This document shows, piece by piece, positions 8,072 to 17,272 of a stretch of DNA of 64,000 nt; position 1 is the stretch's first letter, and each line of letters starts with the position of its first letter. The stretch comes from Adlercreutzia caecimuris B7 (lineage in GTDB: Bacteria > Actinomycetota > Coriobacteriia > Coriobacteriales > Eggerthellaceae). Location of the stretch: assembly GCF_000403355.2 (NCBI RefSeq), contig NZ_KE159646.1:1764258-1828257 (forward strand). The letters run 5' to 3'. Made by a program: the position numbers and the translations under genes. The notes beneath the pieces were generated by a model. It had not been told where the DNA came from. It saw only the letters and a program-made list of their open reading frames with translations, and searched no databases.

Positions 8072-9613
8072 CTACTTCCCGCGCACGGCGTCGGAGGGAT
8101 GGATGGTCATGGATTGGAAGCGGTCGGCCATGTAGGTGTCGCCGAATTCGTGGTCGTAGAACTGCTGGATGGGCGTGTCCACCGGGTCGTGGGACAGGCG
8201 CATGTACCAGCAGTCGAGCGACTGCAGCGTCATGACGGCATCAACCAGCATGAAGCAGGCGGCCACCGTGGTGAGCACGTAGCGCCAGTTCCACGGAATG
8301 AAGTTCACGAGCCGCAGCATGAAGGGCAAAAGCAGCTTGATCCACACCACGCCGAGCAGTCCCCAGCAGGCCATGAACGGCAGGCAGGTGCGGCCGCCGA
8401 ACAGCGATCCGGGCATATTGGAGTAGTCCCAGGCCACCGCACCGAACGCGTACTGCATGAACAGGCTGGTGAGCGCCTCGAAGCCGCCGCCGATGACCGC
8501 CGCCACCAGGAAGATGACAAGCCAGTTGCTCTTGTGGAAGCGGTTGAGGAACACCGTCATGAGCACCGCGCCGCAGCCGTAGATGGGCGAGAACGGCCCG
8601 AACAGAAGCCCCGCGCGGTCTTGCCACTGGCCCGGCACCACGAACAGGAAGTGCACGATCTCCTCCATGATGAGCCCCAGCACGCTGGCAACCACGAAGA
8701 TCCAGAACAGGTTGAAGAAGTTCAGCGCGATGTAGCCCTTACCCGTCGGGTCGCGCCCGAGGGTGCCGTCCTCGCCCTCTTTGTGCTCCTCGGCCTCGCG
8801 GGCCTTGCGGTGGGCGCGGCGCTCTTCCAAAAGCGTGGGGTCCAGATAGCTCTGCAGCGCGATGGTGAGCACCAGCATGACCAGGTAGAAGACAAGATCG
8901 ATGCTCATGCCCGACAGCATGATGGAGCACAGACCGCCCAAGATGAGCAGCACGTACAGCCCGTAGGACAGAAGCGCCGCCCAGCGCCGCTGGTTGCGCA
9001 GAAGCCGTACGCCGAAGACGATGAACGTCGCGGCCAGGGCCACGAGCACCGCCAGATGCAGGAAGGTAACCACGATGGTGGAGATGCCATCGCCGCTCAT
9101 GGCGCCGGAGCCGAACATGGTCACAGCCTGATAGATGGCTTTGCCGATGCCGGGCAGCGCCACGCCGGAGCCCACGATGAGCAGCACGCCGAACACGCGC
9201 AGCACCGCGGGCAGCCGCTTCTTGTCGGTGGGGCTCGTGAACTCGGCGGCGATAGTGGCCGTCGTTTCGTCGAAGGCCACCTTCTTCTCGGCGACCACAT
9301 GCTTGGCCTCGGCGACGATCTCGCTCGGGTGCTCCACGGCCTGCGCCACCTCGCGCACATCCTCGGCGGCCTGCGCAAGCTTCTCCTCGGCGGCCTCGGC
9401 TAGGCGCTCGGGGTGCCGCACGTCATCGAGCGCCTCGCGCACCTTCTCCTTGTCGCGGGCCACATCAGCTGCCAGCTGCGCGCCGTCGTTGCGCAGCTGG
9501 TCGTGCCATTCCTGCCGCGTCTCGGCTAAATCGGCCTTCTCGAATTCCACGGCCTTTTCCAGCTCGGAGGCCACTTCGCGCTTGATGTCCCGCGCGCGCT
9601 TCCCGTCGCCCAT
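8072..9613 (-). CDS. CmpB-like putative ABC-transporter permease with coiled-coil N-terminus
   Basis: A 513-residue membrane protein. The first 150 residues are highly charged and helical (many Ala, Glu and Lys), resembling a coiled coil. Then come several hydrophobic helices, and a C-terminal domain with LFGPFSPIYGCGAVLMTVFL resembles the putative ABC-transporter permease family (CmpB/PF06541 type). The start at 9613 has GGGAAGGGAG upstream. The family is widespread in Firmicutes and Actinobacteria but its transport role is not established, so no substrate is offered. Confidence 0.7.
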   Translation of the reverse strand: MGDGKRARDIKREVASELEKAVEFEKADLAETRQEWHDQLRNDGAQLAADVARDKEKVREALDDVRHPERLAEAAEEKLAQAAEDVREVAQAVEHPSEIVAEAKHVVAEKKVAFDETTATIAAEFTSPTDKKRLPAVLRVFGVLLIVGSGVALPGIGKAIYQAVTMFGSGAMSGDGISTIVVTFLHLAVLVALAATFIVFGVRLLRNQRRWAALLSYGLYVLLILGGLCSIMLSGMSIDLVFYLVMLVLTIALQSYLDPTLLEERRAHRKAREAEEHKEGEDGTLGRDPTGKGYIALNFFNLFWIFVVASVLGLIMEEIVHFLFVVPGQWQDRAGLLFGPFSPIYGCGAVLMTVFLNRFHKSNWLVIFLVAAVIGGGFEALTSLFMQYAFGAVAWDYSNMPGSLFGGRTCLPFMACWGLLGVVWIKLLLPFMLRLVNFIPWNWRYVLTTVAACFMLVDAVMTLQSLDCWYMRLSHDPVDTPIQQFYDHEFGDTYMADRFQSMTIHPSDAVRGK

Positions 9614-9928
9614 GGCCGTCTCCCTTCCCGTTCGGTGCCGTTTTCGGTTCCAGTATAGAAAGGCGTCCCACGTAACCATGACCACCGCGCCCAACGTCTG
9701 CCAACCCGATAATCCCCCGTTACAAGCCGGTTGACAGCAAGCCAACGAACCGAACGACGCCGACCATCCCCGCACCCCCCGCCCCGCCATTTGACTGAAA
9801 AGGAAAAATAAGGAAAGAAAGGAAAACGGCATGAGCGTGCGTATGGCGGTTCCCTATTTGGCCGATCACCTGCGCAAGGAGCTCGGCCTCTGATCAACCA
9901 GATCCGCGCCCGTGCGAAGGGCGTCGGG
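9614..9928. other. Intergenic region without a supported gene
   Basis: A 315-bp gap. A plus-strand frame of 20 codons (9831-9893) follows a purine-rich ribosome-binding-like stretch, but it is too short and unsupported to call. I see no terminator with a T-run. Confidence 0.4.
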
Positions 9929-10732
9929 CTATTCGCCGTAGGGAATGACGTTCGTGAAGGGGTAGGTGCCATCGGTGGCGATGACGAGGTAGTTGTCGGC
10001 GCCGCCGAACTCCTCGTCGGCAGCGTCGATGACGTACACGTTGGCGAAGTGGCCGCGCAAGCGCTCCACCTGGCTGAACAGCTGGTACATGGCATCGCCG
10101 GTGAACTCCACCACGCAGTTGGCCATCAGCAGCCCGCCCGGTGCGAGCCGCTTGCGCGCCGCGACCATGCCCGCATCGCTCGCGAAGAAGGGCACCGCCT
10201 CGCGGCCCACGAAGGCATCCACGATAATCGCATCGTAAAGGGGGAAGCCGCGCGTGCCGTCCTGCAGGAACGCCGCGCCGTCTTCCACGAAAATGCGCAG
10301 GCTATCGGCACGCCCCTCGGCGGCCAGCTGTGCTTCCAGCCGATCCAAAAAGAAGTGCTCCCGGGCAATCTGCACCATGGCGGGATCTATCTCCACCACA
10401 TCCAGCTTCACGCCGGAATGAGCGGTCAGCAGCTGCTTGGGGTAGGCAAAGCCCGCGCCCCCGATCATGAGCACGCGCTCGGGGACAAGCGGACGCGCGG
10501 CTTCGGGCAGCGTCGCCTCGAACAGATGGTCGAAGGCGCGCAAATACGCGAAGGGGCAGCATGCCCAGCGCTCGTCGGTGTAGGTGGCCGATTGCAGCAC
10601 GCCGCCCACGTTCAGCATGCGCACGAGCGAACCGTCTTCGGCGGGCATGGCGTACACCGTGGCCTCGCCGAAGCGTGTGGAAAACGATTGCCGCTCCGGC
10701 CGCCCCCGCATCTTGTCCAACCAGCCGAACAA
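9929..10732 (-). CDS. Spermidine-synthase-fold methyl/aminopropyltransferase
   Basis: About 267 residues resembling the spermine/spermidine synthase family. The nucleotide-binding loop is VLMIGGAGFAYPKQLL, followed by the acidic strand end LDVVEIDPAMVQIAREHF and later DAIIVDAF. The usual GGGDG of true spermidine synthase reads GGAGF here, so it may be a family member of other function. I favour a TTG start at 10732, behind GGGAGGGGCGAGG; ATG at 10711 is an alternative. Cytosolic and monocistronic. Confidence 0.72.
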   Translation of the reverse strand: MFGWLDKMRGRPERQSFSTRFGEATVYAMPAEDGSLVRMLNVGGVLQSATYTDERWACCPFAYLRAFDHLFEATLPEAARPLVPERVLMIGGAGFAYPKQLLTAHSGVKLDVVEIDPAMVQIAREHFFLDRLEAQLAAEGRADSLRIFVEDGAAFLQDGTRGFPLYDAIIVDAFVGREAVPFFASDAGMVAARKRLAPGGLLMANCVVEFTGDAMYQLFSQVERLRGHFANVYVIDAADEEFGGADNYLVIATDGTYPFTNVIPYGE

Positions 10733-10873
10733 CGTCCTCGCCCCTCCCGCATGACCGCCACCGCCCAATGCGACGCACGCGCGCCGCTTAGAACGCCATT
10801 ATACGCGAGGCGCCATAGGGACAGCGCATATTCAGCCTGCCCGGCGAGACGTTTGGGCGGGGCGTATTCGCGC

Positions 10874-12076
10874 TCAGGCGCCGGCGGGGAACAGGTTGGT
10901 GATGTAGGTGTGCGTACCGTCGGGCGCGGCGAACTCGGTCGACGCCGCAGGCACGGCGGCCTGCCCGCCGGAAAGGGCCGCCAGGTCGTAGCCATACAGC
11001 ATGCGCGCTCCGGCATCGGCCAGGTAGAGCCGATCGCCCCGTATCGCCATCTGGTCGGCCAGGTGCTCCAGCTCGTAGCTTTCCAGGTTGCCGCCGTCCA
11101 GGTCGCCCACGCTCAGCACGGCCGCCCCTGTCGGCGCCACCATATCCTGGCGCACGATATACAGGTGTCCGTCGTGCACAGCCACGGCAAGGGCATCCGC
11201 CACTGGCTGCGGATACGGCGCCACCTCGCCGGTGTGCGTGTCCACCAGCACGATATTGCCAGCCTGTGCGCGCCCGGCGCCCGACTCGTTCGCGCCGGCA
11301 GCGCCAGCCGAGCACACGGCGTACAGCACCCCGTCGCAGGCCACGGCGCGGCGCACCTCGCTCCCGTAGGACGACAGGTCGTACTCGCGCTCCGTATTCA
11401 GATTCTCATCCAGCTGAAGCACCCACGAGGAGGCCGGCGGAACATCGGCCTGCGCATCCGCGTCAGGCGCCCCGTCATCGGTGCCGAACACGAACAGCGA
11501 GCGCCCCGTCCACAGCAGCTTCGTCGCCATCCCCTCGGGCAGCGGCAGCTCCTTCACCTCGCCGGTCTGCTTATCGTAGCGGACCAGCGGGCCGCCCACA
11601 GCGCTGGAGCAGGCGAAAAGATAGCGATCGTTGGCCGCCACGCAATCGAGGCGCGCATGGTCCTCGCCCAGCGCAAAGGGGTGCACCGCCGCATCCCGCA
11701 GCGAAACCTCGAGCACCTCGTCGGTAGGGCCGGGCTCGAACTTGTCGATGCCCTGGGGCGCCACGTAGAGCGCATCGCCCCACACGCACGCATCAGCCCA
11801 TCCGTCGCCCATGCCGCCTTTCTGGAAGGGCAGCTCGCCCAGCTCGCCCAAGTTCTCGTCGTAGAACATGATGCGCGATACGTCCTCGGTGCTGGACGTG
11901 TCGATCACCCCCACAGCCGCCCGGCTCATGGGAATATCGACCCGCGTGTTCACAGCGGTCGTGCAGCCAGCCAAAGTGCTCGCCGCCGTCATGGCAGCCA
12001 CGCACGCGACAGCCGCCCCCACGATAATCGCAACCCATCGCTTCGGAATGAGCTCGTCTAAGCCCTTGCCGTTCAT
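10874..12076 (-). CDS. Putative lipoprotein with repeat (propeller-like) C-terminal part
   Basis: 400 residues. The N-terminus has KR followed by a hydrophobic stretch ending in the lipobox-like LAGC near residue 38, so export and lipid anchoring are likely. The rest contains recurring blocks of the form LYVxxxG...L.YDLxxG, for example GDRLYLADAGARMLYGYDL, suggesting a beta-propeller. No catalytic motif is visible. The role is unknown; a ligand-binding or sensor role is possible. Confidence 0.6.
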   Translation of the reverse strand: MNGKGLDELIPKRWVAIIVGAAVACVAAMTAASTLAGCTTAVNTRVDIPMSRAAVGVIDTSSTEDVSRIMFYDENLGELGELPFQKGGMGDGWADACVWGDALYVAPQGIDKFEPGPTDEVLEVSLRDAAVHPFALGEDHARLDCVAANDRYLFACSSAVGGPLVRYDKQTGEVKELPLPEGMATKLLWTGRSLFVFGTDDGAPDADAQADVPPASSWVLQLDENLNTEREYDLSSYGSEVRRAVACDGVLYAVCSAGAAGANESGAGRAQAGNIVLVDTHTGEVAPYPQPVADALAVAVHDGHLYIVRQDMVAPTGAAVLSVGDLDGGNLESYELEHLADQMAIRGDRLYLADAGARMLYGYDLAALSGGQAAVPAASTEFAAPDGTHTYITNLFPAGA

Positions 12077-12234
12077 TGTTCGGCCTCCTGCCCTGAACCC
12101 GTCATGCTCGACCGCACAATGCAGCGCGACCGACGAGAGAAAAGCCCCTCACTACACAACACGTTTGAGCGAGCCGAAATATTACAGGGAAACTGAGAAT
12201 TCTCAGAAACTTCACTACCAGGCCGGCGCGGGCC

Positions 12235-12441
12235 TCATTGCCCTCGGCCGGCGGACTCGGCCAGCGTGCTCTGGTCGGGAAGGTCGGCCACGACGGCGCC
12301 CAGCCCCTCCCGCCGGGCCCGGTCGACGATGGCGGCGTTCTCGTCGTCGTTCTCGTAGATGTCGAAGAACGCCCGCAGCATGGCCGCCTGCCCGGCCAAG
12401 GCAACCGCGATCGCATCGGTCATGGAAGAGAGCAGCCTCAT
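12235..12441 (-). CDS. Small hypothetical protein
   Basis: A 68-residue, mostly helical protein with an acidic middle (DIYENDDENAAIVDRARREG). The start at 12441 follows GGAAAGG with good spacing; a GTG nine bases upstream is possible. No family recognised, and no operon partner is evident. Confidence 0.45.
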   Translation of the reverse strand: MRLLSSMTDAIAVALAGQAAMLRAFFDIYENDDENAAIVDRARREGLGAVVADLPDQSTLAESAGRGQ

Positions 12442-12514
12442 ATCAAGCACCTTTCCATCTCAACAGGCCCGCGAACAAGCCCCGCACGAATCTCTACATC
12501 TGGCGATATTCCAG

Positions 12515-13354
12515 CTATATCTCCCCGTCCATCATGGCTGCCTCAAACTCTTCCTGAGTCATTCCATCCATGAAAGCGTACGGGTCGTAGTCGTAATGCG
12601 CCAGAGCAACGCCGATCGTCACCGCCACGGCCACAGCTGCAGCTGCAGCCAATCCAAGCCGCATGCCCGCAGTCCTCACGGCACCCTCCCTCGGCGCGCT
12701 GCGCGCGAACCGCACATGAGCGCCGTCTCCGTTCAAGCCGACACCGGCAAGCCGCAGCACGTCCGCAACAAGATAGCCCAAGCAAAGCCCGGCGAAATCG
12801 ACGACAACATCCACCACGTCGGCAATGCCAAGGCCAAGCGCGTACTGGACAACCTCCACCGCCGCAATGCCGAGCAAGCCGAGCGGCAAGGCGATAAGCG
12901 GGCGCCGAAATCGCCAGCCCACAAGCGCTCCAACCGGCACGAAGAGGAGGAAGTTCACCACCACGGACGCCGGATACTCGATCAGCTGGGGCAGCAGATC
13001 GACCATGTTGAAGTTGACCTCCCGCACCCCCACGCTCTTTAGCATCACAACAGCAAACAGGCAAACGCCATAGGCCGCCGCCAGCACCCGCCAGAACGCC
13101 ACATTTAGCCGATTGGATATCAGTTGGTAGCAGGCAAAGAGCAGCACAACCGACGAGGCGACCTCGGCAACGAGCATGATGGCGCCGGTGAAATCGTCCA
13201 GTCCGAACGGGCGCAGCAGCATGTCAACGCTCGAGAAAGCTTGGCCGCCCAAAACCCACGCAAGCGAAAGCCACCAGGCAATCGCCACAATGGCCGAAAC
13301 GCATACCCTCATGACCTTGCCTGGCATGCTCGTCCTCCTCTCATCAGCCGCCAT
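12515..13354 (-). CDS. VanZ-like membrane protein
   Basis: About 279 residues with several transmembrane helices. The VanZ signature is visible in NFLLFVPVGALVGWRF and EVVQYALGLGIADVVDVV. VanZ-like proteins affect teicoplanin sensitivity or membrane processes, mostly with unclear mechanism. The start at 13354 follows GGAGGAGG, 17 bp after the stop of the upstream gene, so they form an operon; an ATG at 13327 also has an SD. It carries an extra C-terminal helix and acidic tail. Confidence 0.8.
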   Translation of the reverse strand: MAADERRTSMPGKVMRVCVSAIVAIAWWLSLAWVLGGQAFSSVDMLLRPFGLDDFTGAIMLVAEVASSVVLLFACYQLISNRLNVAFWRVLAAAYGVCLFAVVMLKSVGVREVNFNMVDLLPQLIEYPASVVVNFLLFVPVGALVGWRFRRPLIALPLGLLGIAAVEVVQYALGLGIADVVDVVVDFAGLCLGYLVADVLRLAGVGLNGDGAHVRFARSAPREGAVRTAGMRLGLAAAAAVAVAVTIGVALAHYDYDPYAFMDGMTQEEFEAAMMDGEI

Positions 13355-13371
13355 GCTACCTCCTCCGCATC

Positions 13372-14295
13372 TCATACGATATCAACAAATTCAAGGGCTC
13401 CTTCCTTAAGTTCAACAACAATCTTGGCCCTCCCCATCTTGCTTGCCATCTCCTCATTAAAGCCTTCTGGAATGCCCTTGGGCATATCAATACGCACAGC
13501 ATGACCCACACGAGCTCCCCCTAAGTTGTCATCTATTTGAAAGGAGAGGTATGGGGTTTCCCCCGCATGCTCCACTAAGGCAGCCACTTCTCCCGATAAA
13601 ATTGTTTCTTCACCCTCGTCAATGCAAAAGCTATCCGCGTCGCGTTGATTGGACTCAGCGAGCGGCTCCAAATCCGTGCAGTCGAAAACCAAATCCAGGA
13701 GATCCGGAGTCGGACATTCAACGAAATTCAACTCGACAGCCTGCAACCAACCTTCTTGCACCATAAACGTTCCTTTGACGCTATAGTAGAAAAAGTCATA
13801 AAGAACATTGCTCTCGAATTCATCATAAGCAATGGGCGCCCCGTTTTTCAGCAAACGCGTTGCCTCATCGACCACAAGAGGAAATCCGTGAGTCACAGGA
13901 ATGCCGCCCACCCTCTCGTTGGCTCCCACAACTACCAATGCATTTTTCCCTCCATTTTTCGTGATCCACTGAACTGTTTCCAAAGGAAAGCCCGAAATGC
14001 AAATAGACCCGTCGGACTCTTCCTCCAGGCATGAAAAGGATACGCTTTCCCCATTAATTACAAGGGGTGCCCGGTGATCCATTTCTCTCAATAGCTGCGG
14101 TTCTTTCGATGTCCTCATCGGTCGTTCAACCAGCACATTGCTGATATCCTCTTCGCTTATCGCGACTTGATCGAACGATCCGTCTAAGACGGGTGCATTC
14201 TCATTCGCATTTACGCCCAACACACCAAAGAGCACTGCCGCTATAACTATCCCTGCCAGGGTTACCACGAGAAGACTTCTTCGTCCAGCGAACAC
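13372..14295 (-). CDS. Membrane-anchored extracytoplasmic protein
   Basis: About 307 residues from a GTG start preceded by GGAGG at 7 bp. One N-terminal hydrophobic helix (SLLVVTLAGIVIAAVLFG) is followed by an acidic extracytoplasmic region with no recognised motif. Its 3' end abuts the VanZ-like gene (17-bp gap), suggesting cotranscription. Base composition is lower in G+C than the surrounding metabolic genes, suggesting transferred DNA. Function unknown. Confidence 0.6.
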   Translation of the reverse strand: MFAGRRSLLVVTLAGIVIAAVLFGVLGVNANENAPVLDGSFDQVAISEEDISNVLVERPMRTSKEPQLLREMDHRAPLVINGESVSFSCLEEESDGSICISGFPLETVQWITKNGGKNALVVVGANERVGGIPVTHGFPLVVDEATRLLKNGAPIAYDEFESNVLYDFFYYSVKGTFMVQEGWLQAVELNFVECPTPDLLDLVFDCTDLEPLAESNQRDADSFCIDEGEETILSGEVAALVEHAGETPYLSFQIDDNLGGARVGHAVRIDMPKGIPEGFNEEMASKMGRAKIVVELKEGALEFVDIV

Positions 14296-14386
14296 AGCAC
14301 TTCCTCCCACATATGCGAAGATGCGCGATCTCAGCGCACAGCACAGACTGAGATCGCACTACCCTTAAACTTACGCTTAGTGTCAT

Positions 14387-14665
14387 TTAGTAGCAGAAGG
14401 CCCCACTAATCGACATCTTCCAGCCTGTCGTTGTTTTAAAATAAAGCCTATATTTACCAGGCTCACAATAACCACGCAGCGATTTGTTTCCAGACACTGT
14501 TTTATAGAACGTCTTCGAGTGCACGGTGTCCCAACTCAGCCACCCATTATGTCTCTGAATGGACACCTTCATTCCGTAGACAGCATTTGGAGCATCAGGC
14601 TTCTGACTATGCTTCACATAGCATGTTTTCCCTTTTGTAATCTGCTTTTCGATCGTGTGCCGAAT
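14387..14665 (-). pseudogene. 3' part of small secreted-protein gene, cut by IS256-family element
   Basis: Open on the minus strand from the IS edge (IRHTIEKQITKGKTCYVKH) to the stop after SISGAFCY, about 92 codons. It has no start or ribosome-binding site of its own at the IS edge. It is in the same orientation as the signal-peptide fragment at 16146-16291 on the other side of the IS, so I infer one disrupted gene for a secreted protein rich in Lys, Tyr and Thr. No target-site duplication is visible, so some bases may have been lost. Confidence 0.6.
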
Positions 14666-16145
14666 GTTGGTGTAACGATCGTTTCTCCGGCCGAATAGCC
14701 GGCCAATGAGAAACGGCCATCGCTAGAATCCTTTATTGCGAAGTAAACGATTCGAGAAAGGCGATGACCGCAATGGACACTTTACCAGCTTTGCAGGGGC
14801 CGATGCCCGAGATTCCCAGATTCGACGACGGCATGGTCAACCTGAACGAGCTCGTGCGCACGCTCGCGGAGGCGCTCGTCAACGAGGTGATGGACGCCCA
14901 GGCCGACGACGCCTGCGCCGAGGGCAACCAGCGCAACGGCTACCGCGAGCGCCGCCTGCTCACGAGCGTGGGGCCGATCACGCTCAGGATACCCAAGCTC
15001 AGGCGCGGGACGTTCTTCCCGAACGACCTCATCGACCGCTACAGCAGGGTCGACCGGGCGGTCGTGGCGGCGGTGGCCGAGATGGTGGCGAGCGGCGTCT
15101 CCACGCGCAAGGTCGAGCGGGTCGCCCGCACGCTCGGAGCCGACCGCATGAGCGCCAGCCAGGTGTCCCGCATCTGCGAGGCGCTGGACGCGACCGTCTC
15201 CGACCTGCGGGAGCGCTCCTTCGGGGGCGTGCGGTTCCCGTATCTCTGGATAGACGCGACCTACGTCAAGTGCCGCGACGGCGGCCACGTGTCCAGCTGC
15301 GCGGTGGCCACCGCCATCGGAGCGGCCGACACGGGCCACCGGGCCCTCCTGGGCCTGGAGGCCGTGGACGCCGAGGACTACGCCTCGTGGCGGTCCTTCC
15401 TGCTCTCGCTGCGGGAGCGCGGCGTCGCCGGGGTGCTCTGCGTCACCTCCGACGCCCACGCGGGCCTGCGCCGCGCGATAGAGGAGGTGTTCCCGGGCGC
15501 CGCGTGGCAGCGCTGCATCGTCCACCTGGAGCGCAACGCCTGCGCGCTCGGGCGAAACAGGCGGGAGAGGCGCCTGATCGGCTCGGTGCTCTCGGCCGTG
15601 TTCGCGGAGAGCGACCCCGACCTGGTGCGGGAGCTCTACCACCTGGCCGCCGGGGAGCTGGGCGCCGCCAACGCGGCGGTGGGGGATCTCCTGGAGGAGG
15701 CCGAGCCGGACGCGCTGGCCCACCTGGACTTCCCTCCGGCGCACCGGCGCCGCCTGCGCACCAACAACGTGCAGGAGCGCGCCAACCGCGAGATCAAGCG
15801 CCGCGCCCGCGTGGTGCAGGTGTTCCCGTCCAGGAAGTCCCTGATCAGGCTCATCGGCGCCGTCCTCTCCGAGATGGACGAGGAGTGGGCGTGCCGCCGG
15901 TGGTTCGACGGCGACTCCATCGCGGAGGCCTACGAGGACCGCTCAAAATGGGCCCCGGCGCCCGCCCCGTCCTACGACGGCACCGCAGCCGAGCACGCCG
16001 CCCGCATAATAACGGTGGTCCTTGCCGACGAGGGATGCGAGAGGAGGGCGGCCTGACGATAGTGTAGAATGGGGTTCTCTGGCGATGTTCCCGATCGGCT
16101 CGGACAGTCTGCGACCGCCCTCGCCGATCGGGGCGCTACACCAAC
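14666..16145 (+). mobile_element. IS256-family insertion sequence
   Basis: A 1480-bp element with short imperfect terminal inverted repeats (left GTTGGTGTAACG, right end reverse complement GTTGGTGTAGCG) and one transposase gene. Both ends carry subterminal hairpins: GTTTCTC pairing with GAGAAAC on the left, and CCGATCGGC pairing with GCCGATCGG on the right. It separates two fragments of a secreted-protein gene. No 8-9 bp direct repeat is visible, which may mean post-insertion deletion or that my ends are off by a few bases. Confidence 0.75.
14764..16056 (+). CDS. IS256-family (Mutator-like) transposase
   Basis: A 430-residue DDE transposase. The catalytic aspartates are seen in WIDATYVKC and VTSDAHAGLRRAI, and the glutamate region in NNVQERANREIKRR, in the family's usual order. 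The N-terminal region NQRNGYRERRLLTSVGPITL is typical. Full length with no frameshift, so it may be active. Confidence 0.93.
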   Translation: MTAMDTLPALQGPMPEIPRFDDGMVNLNELVRTLAEALVNEVMDAQADDACAEGNQRNGYRERRLLTSVGPITLRIPKLRRGTFFPNDLIDRYSRVDRAVVAAVAEMVASGVSTRKVERVARTLGADRMSASQVSRICEALDATVSDLRERSFGGVRFPYLWIDATYVKCRDGGHVSSCAVATAIGAADTGHRALLGLEAVDAEDYASWRSFLLSLRERGVAGVLCVTSDAHAGLRRAIEEVFPGAAWQRCIVHLERNACALGRNRRERRLIGSVLSAVFAESDPDLVRELYHLAAGELGAANAAVGDLLEEAEPDALAHLDFPPAHRRRLRTNNVQERANREIKRRARVVQVFPSRKSLIRLIGAVLSEMDEEWACRRWFDGDSIAEAYEDRSKWAPAPAPSYDGTAAEHAARIITVVLADEGCERRAA

Positions 16146-16291
16146 TTTCGTGACACTACCTGCTTTTCATTCTTCGACGCCAAGTTTTGAATCCCCGTGC
16201 CTTTATACGTAAATAGCGTCGCTCCATAAGCTTCAGTTGCCATTGCGGCAGATGCGGCAAGCGAAAGAACCACTGCCAGCATCGGCTTCAT
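16146..16291 (-). pseudogene. 5' part of disrupted secreted-protein gene
   Basis: Encodes a signal peptide (MKPMLAVVLSLAASAAMATE) and about 28 further residues before running into the right end of the IS256-family element, where a stop follows within a few codons. The remainder of the protein is at 14387-14665. The ribosome-binding site is weak. This is a loss-of-function insertion unless the fragments belong to two different genes. Confidence 0.55.
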
Positions 16292-16493
16292 AAATGCCGA
16301 TTGAGATAATCCCCTGCGGGCATCTGCGCACCTCCCCACGTGCCGCCACGCACTCGCGCAGCCCGGCCAAGGCGAAAACCGCGGCCGCAGCCAAAATTAA
16401 GCGCCGCCTTATGGCTGTTGTGTCGGCCGCTGGAGGCATGTCGCGCACAAACACCATCCTTGCGCAGGCCGACACCCGCAGCAAAGGAGACCA

Positions 16494-16739
16494 TCATATG
16501 GACCCATGTGCTTCGATTGAATTAGTTCGAGCGTTTTGTTGATCATTAGCGCATTCGCCAGACCATTCTATCCACTCTACTATTGTGCGAGGCCCTCCAA
16601 CACAGTCCTCTTCACTGTTCACAATGGGGACCGAAAGCAGCACCCACATAACAACAAGAACCAAGGAAGCGAAGACAGCAACGAGCGCAATGGGGGAAAG
16701 ATGATCGATAGTAAAATGCCTTTTTCTCTTTGATCTCAC
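16494..16739 (-). CDS. Small single-span membrane protein
   Basis: About 81 residues from a GTG start. A basic N-terminus (RSKRKRH) is followed by one hydrophobic helix (LSPIALVAVFASLVLVVMWV) and a polar extracytoplasmic tail containing two cysteines. It sits among other secreted-protein genes. No family recognised; the start is uncertain. Confidence 0.4.
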   Translation of the reverse strand: MRSKRKRHFTIDHLSPIALVAVFASLVLVVMWVLLSVPIVNSEEDCVGGPRTIVEWIEWSGECANDQQNARTNSIEAHGSI

Positions 16740-16803
16740 TTCGCCACCATTCTCCCGCTCTCTCTGCCACAAACCTAAGCCTTTGCCCTTTCAGCCGCAA
16801 ACA

Positions 16804-17231
16804 TTATTGGATATCATATGCGAAAAACTTCGCTCCAGGATATTTCTTTAAAACCGTGCTCAGCGAAACCCGATAGCTACTCTTTGAACGATACGTAAAG
16901 TAGGGCTCTCCATTTTTTACATACGATACCATCATAGTATGCGTCTTCACCTTCGACCCTTGCGGCTGCACTTGTAACATATCGCCAAGCCGTAGCTTCC
17001 AGACATTATTAAGCATTGAGCATCGATGACTTAGTCTGGCAAAAGAACCCAACCCTACCACGTTGACCCAACTCTTAGATTGCGTCGTCTTCGCGTACCA
17101 CCAATAATTGTAGTCCTTTTCATAGGATCCTTTACGTTTCATTTTCCAGCCACCCGCGTAAAGAGCCTGACTTGCAAAATTTGTACAATCGCCACCACGC
17201 TTATCAAAATTGCGATATTGCGCATTTGGAT
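16804..17231 (-). pseudogene. C-terminal part of amidase-domain protein split by the prophage
   Basis: Contains RGGDCTNFASQALYAGG, the Cys-bearing core of the putative amidase domain (Amidase_6 type), and HTMMVSYVKNGEPY near the end. Upstream of 17232 the reading frame runs into phage DNA. Joined at the 8-bp core to the N-terminal part (62655-63422), it reads ...YLHPNAQYRNFDKRGG..., restoring a protein of about 395 residues with the normal approach to the GGDCTNF motif. The gene is inactivated while the prophage is integrated. Confidence 0.85.
17224..17231 (+). other. attL core
   Basis: The 8-bp sequence ATTTGGAT is shared with 62655-62662. Left of it is host amidase-gene sequence, right of it phage sequence ATACATCGGATGTGTAAAA (17232-17250), which is the inverted match (17 of 19) of the phage arm at the other end. 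Confidence 0.85.
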
Positions 17232-17272
17232 ATACATCGGATGTGTAAAACCCGAGAGAAGGGATGCACATC

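Noticed and set aside
9831-9893. 20-codon plus-strand frame with purine-rich upstream region
   Set aside because: Too short, no recognised homologue; it may be a gene remnant.
16233-16439. Minus-strand open frame with a hydrophobic N-terminus overlapping the disrupted secreted gene
   Set aside because: Overlaps a better-supported gene fragment, unnatural C-terminus.
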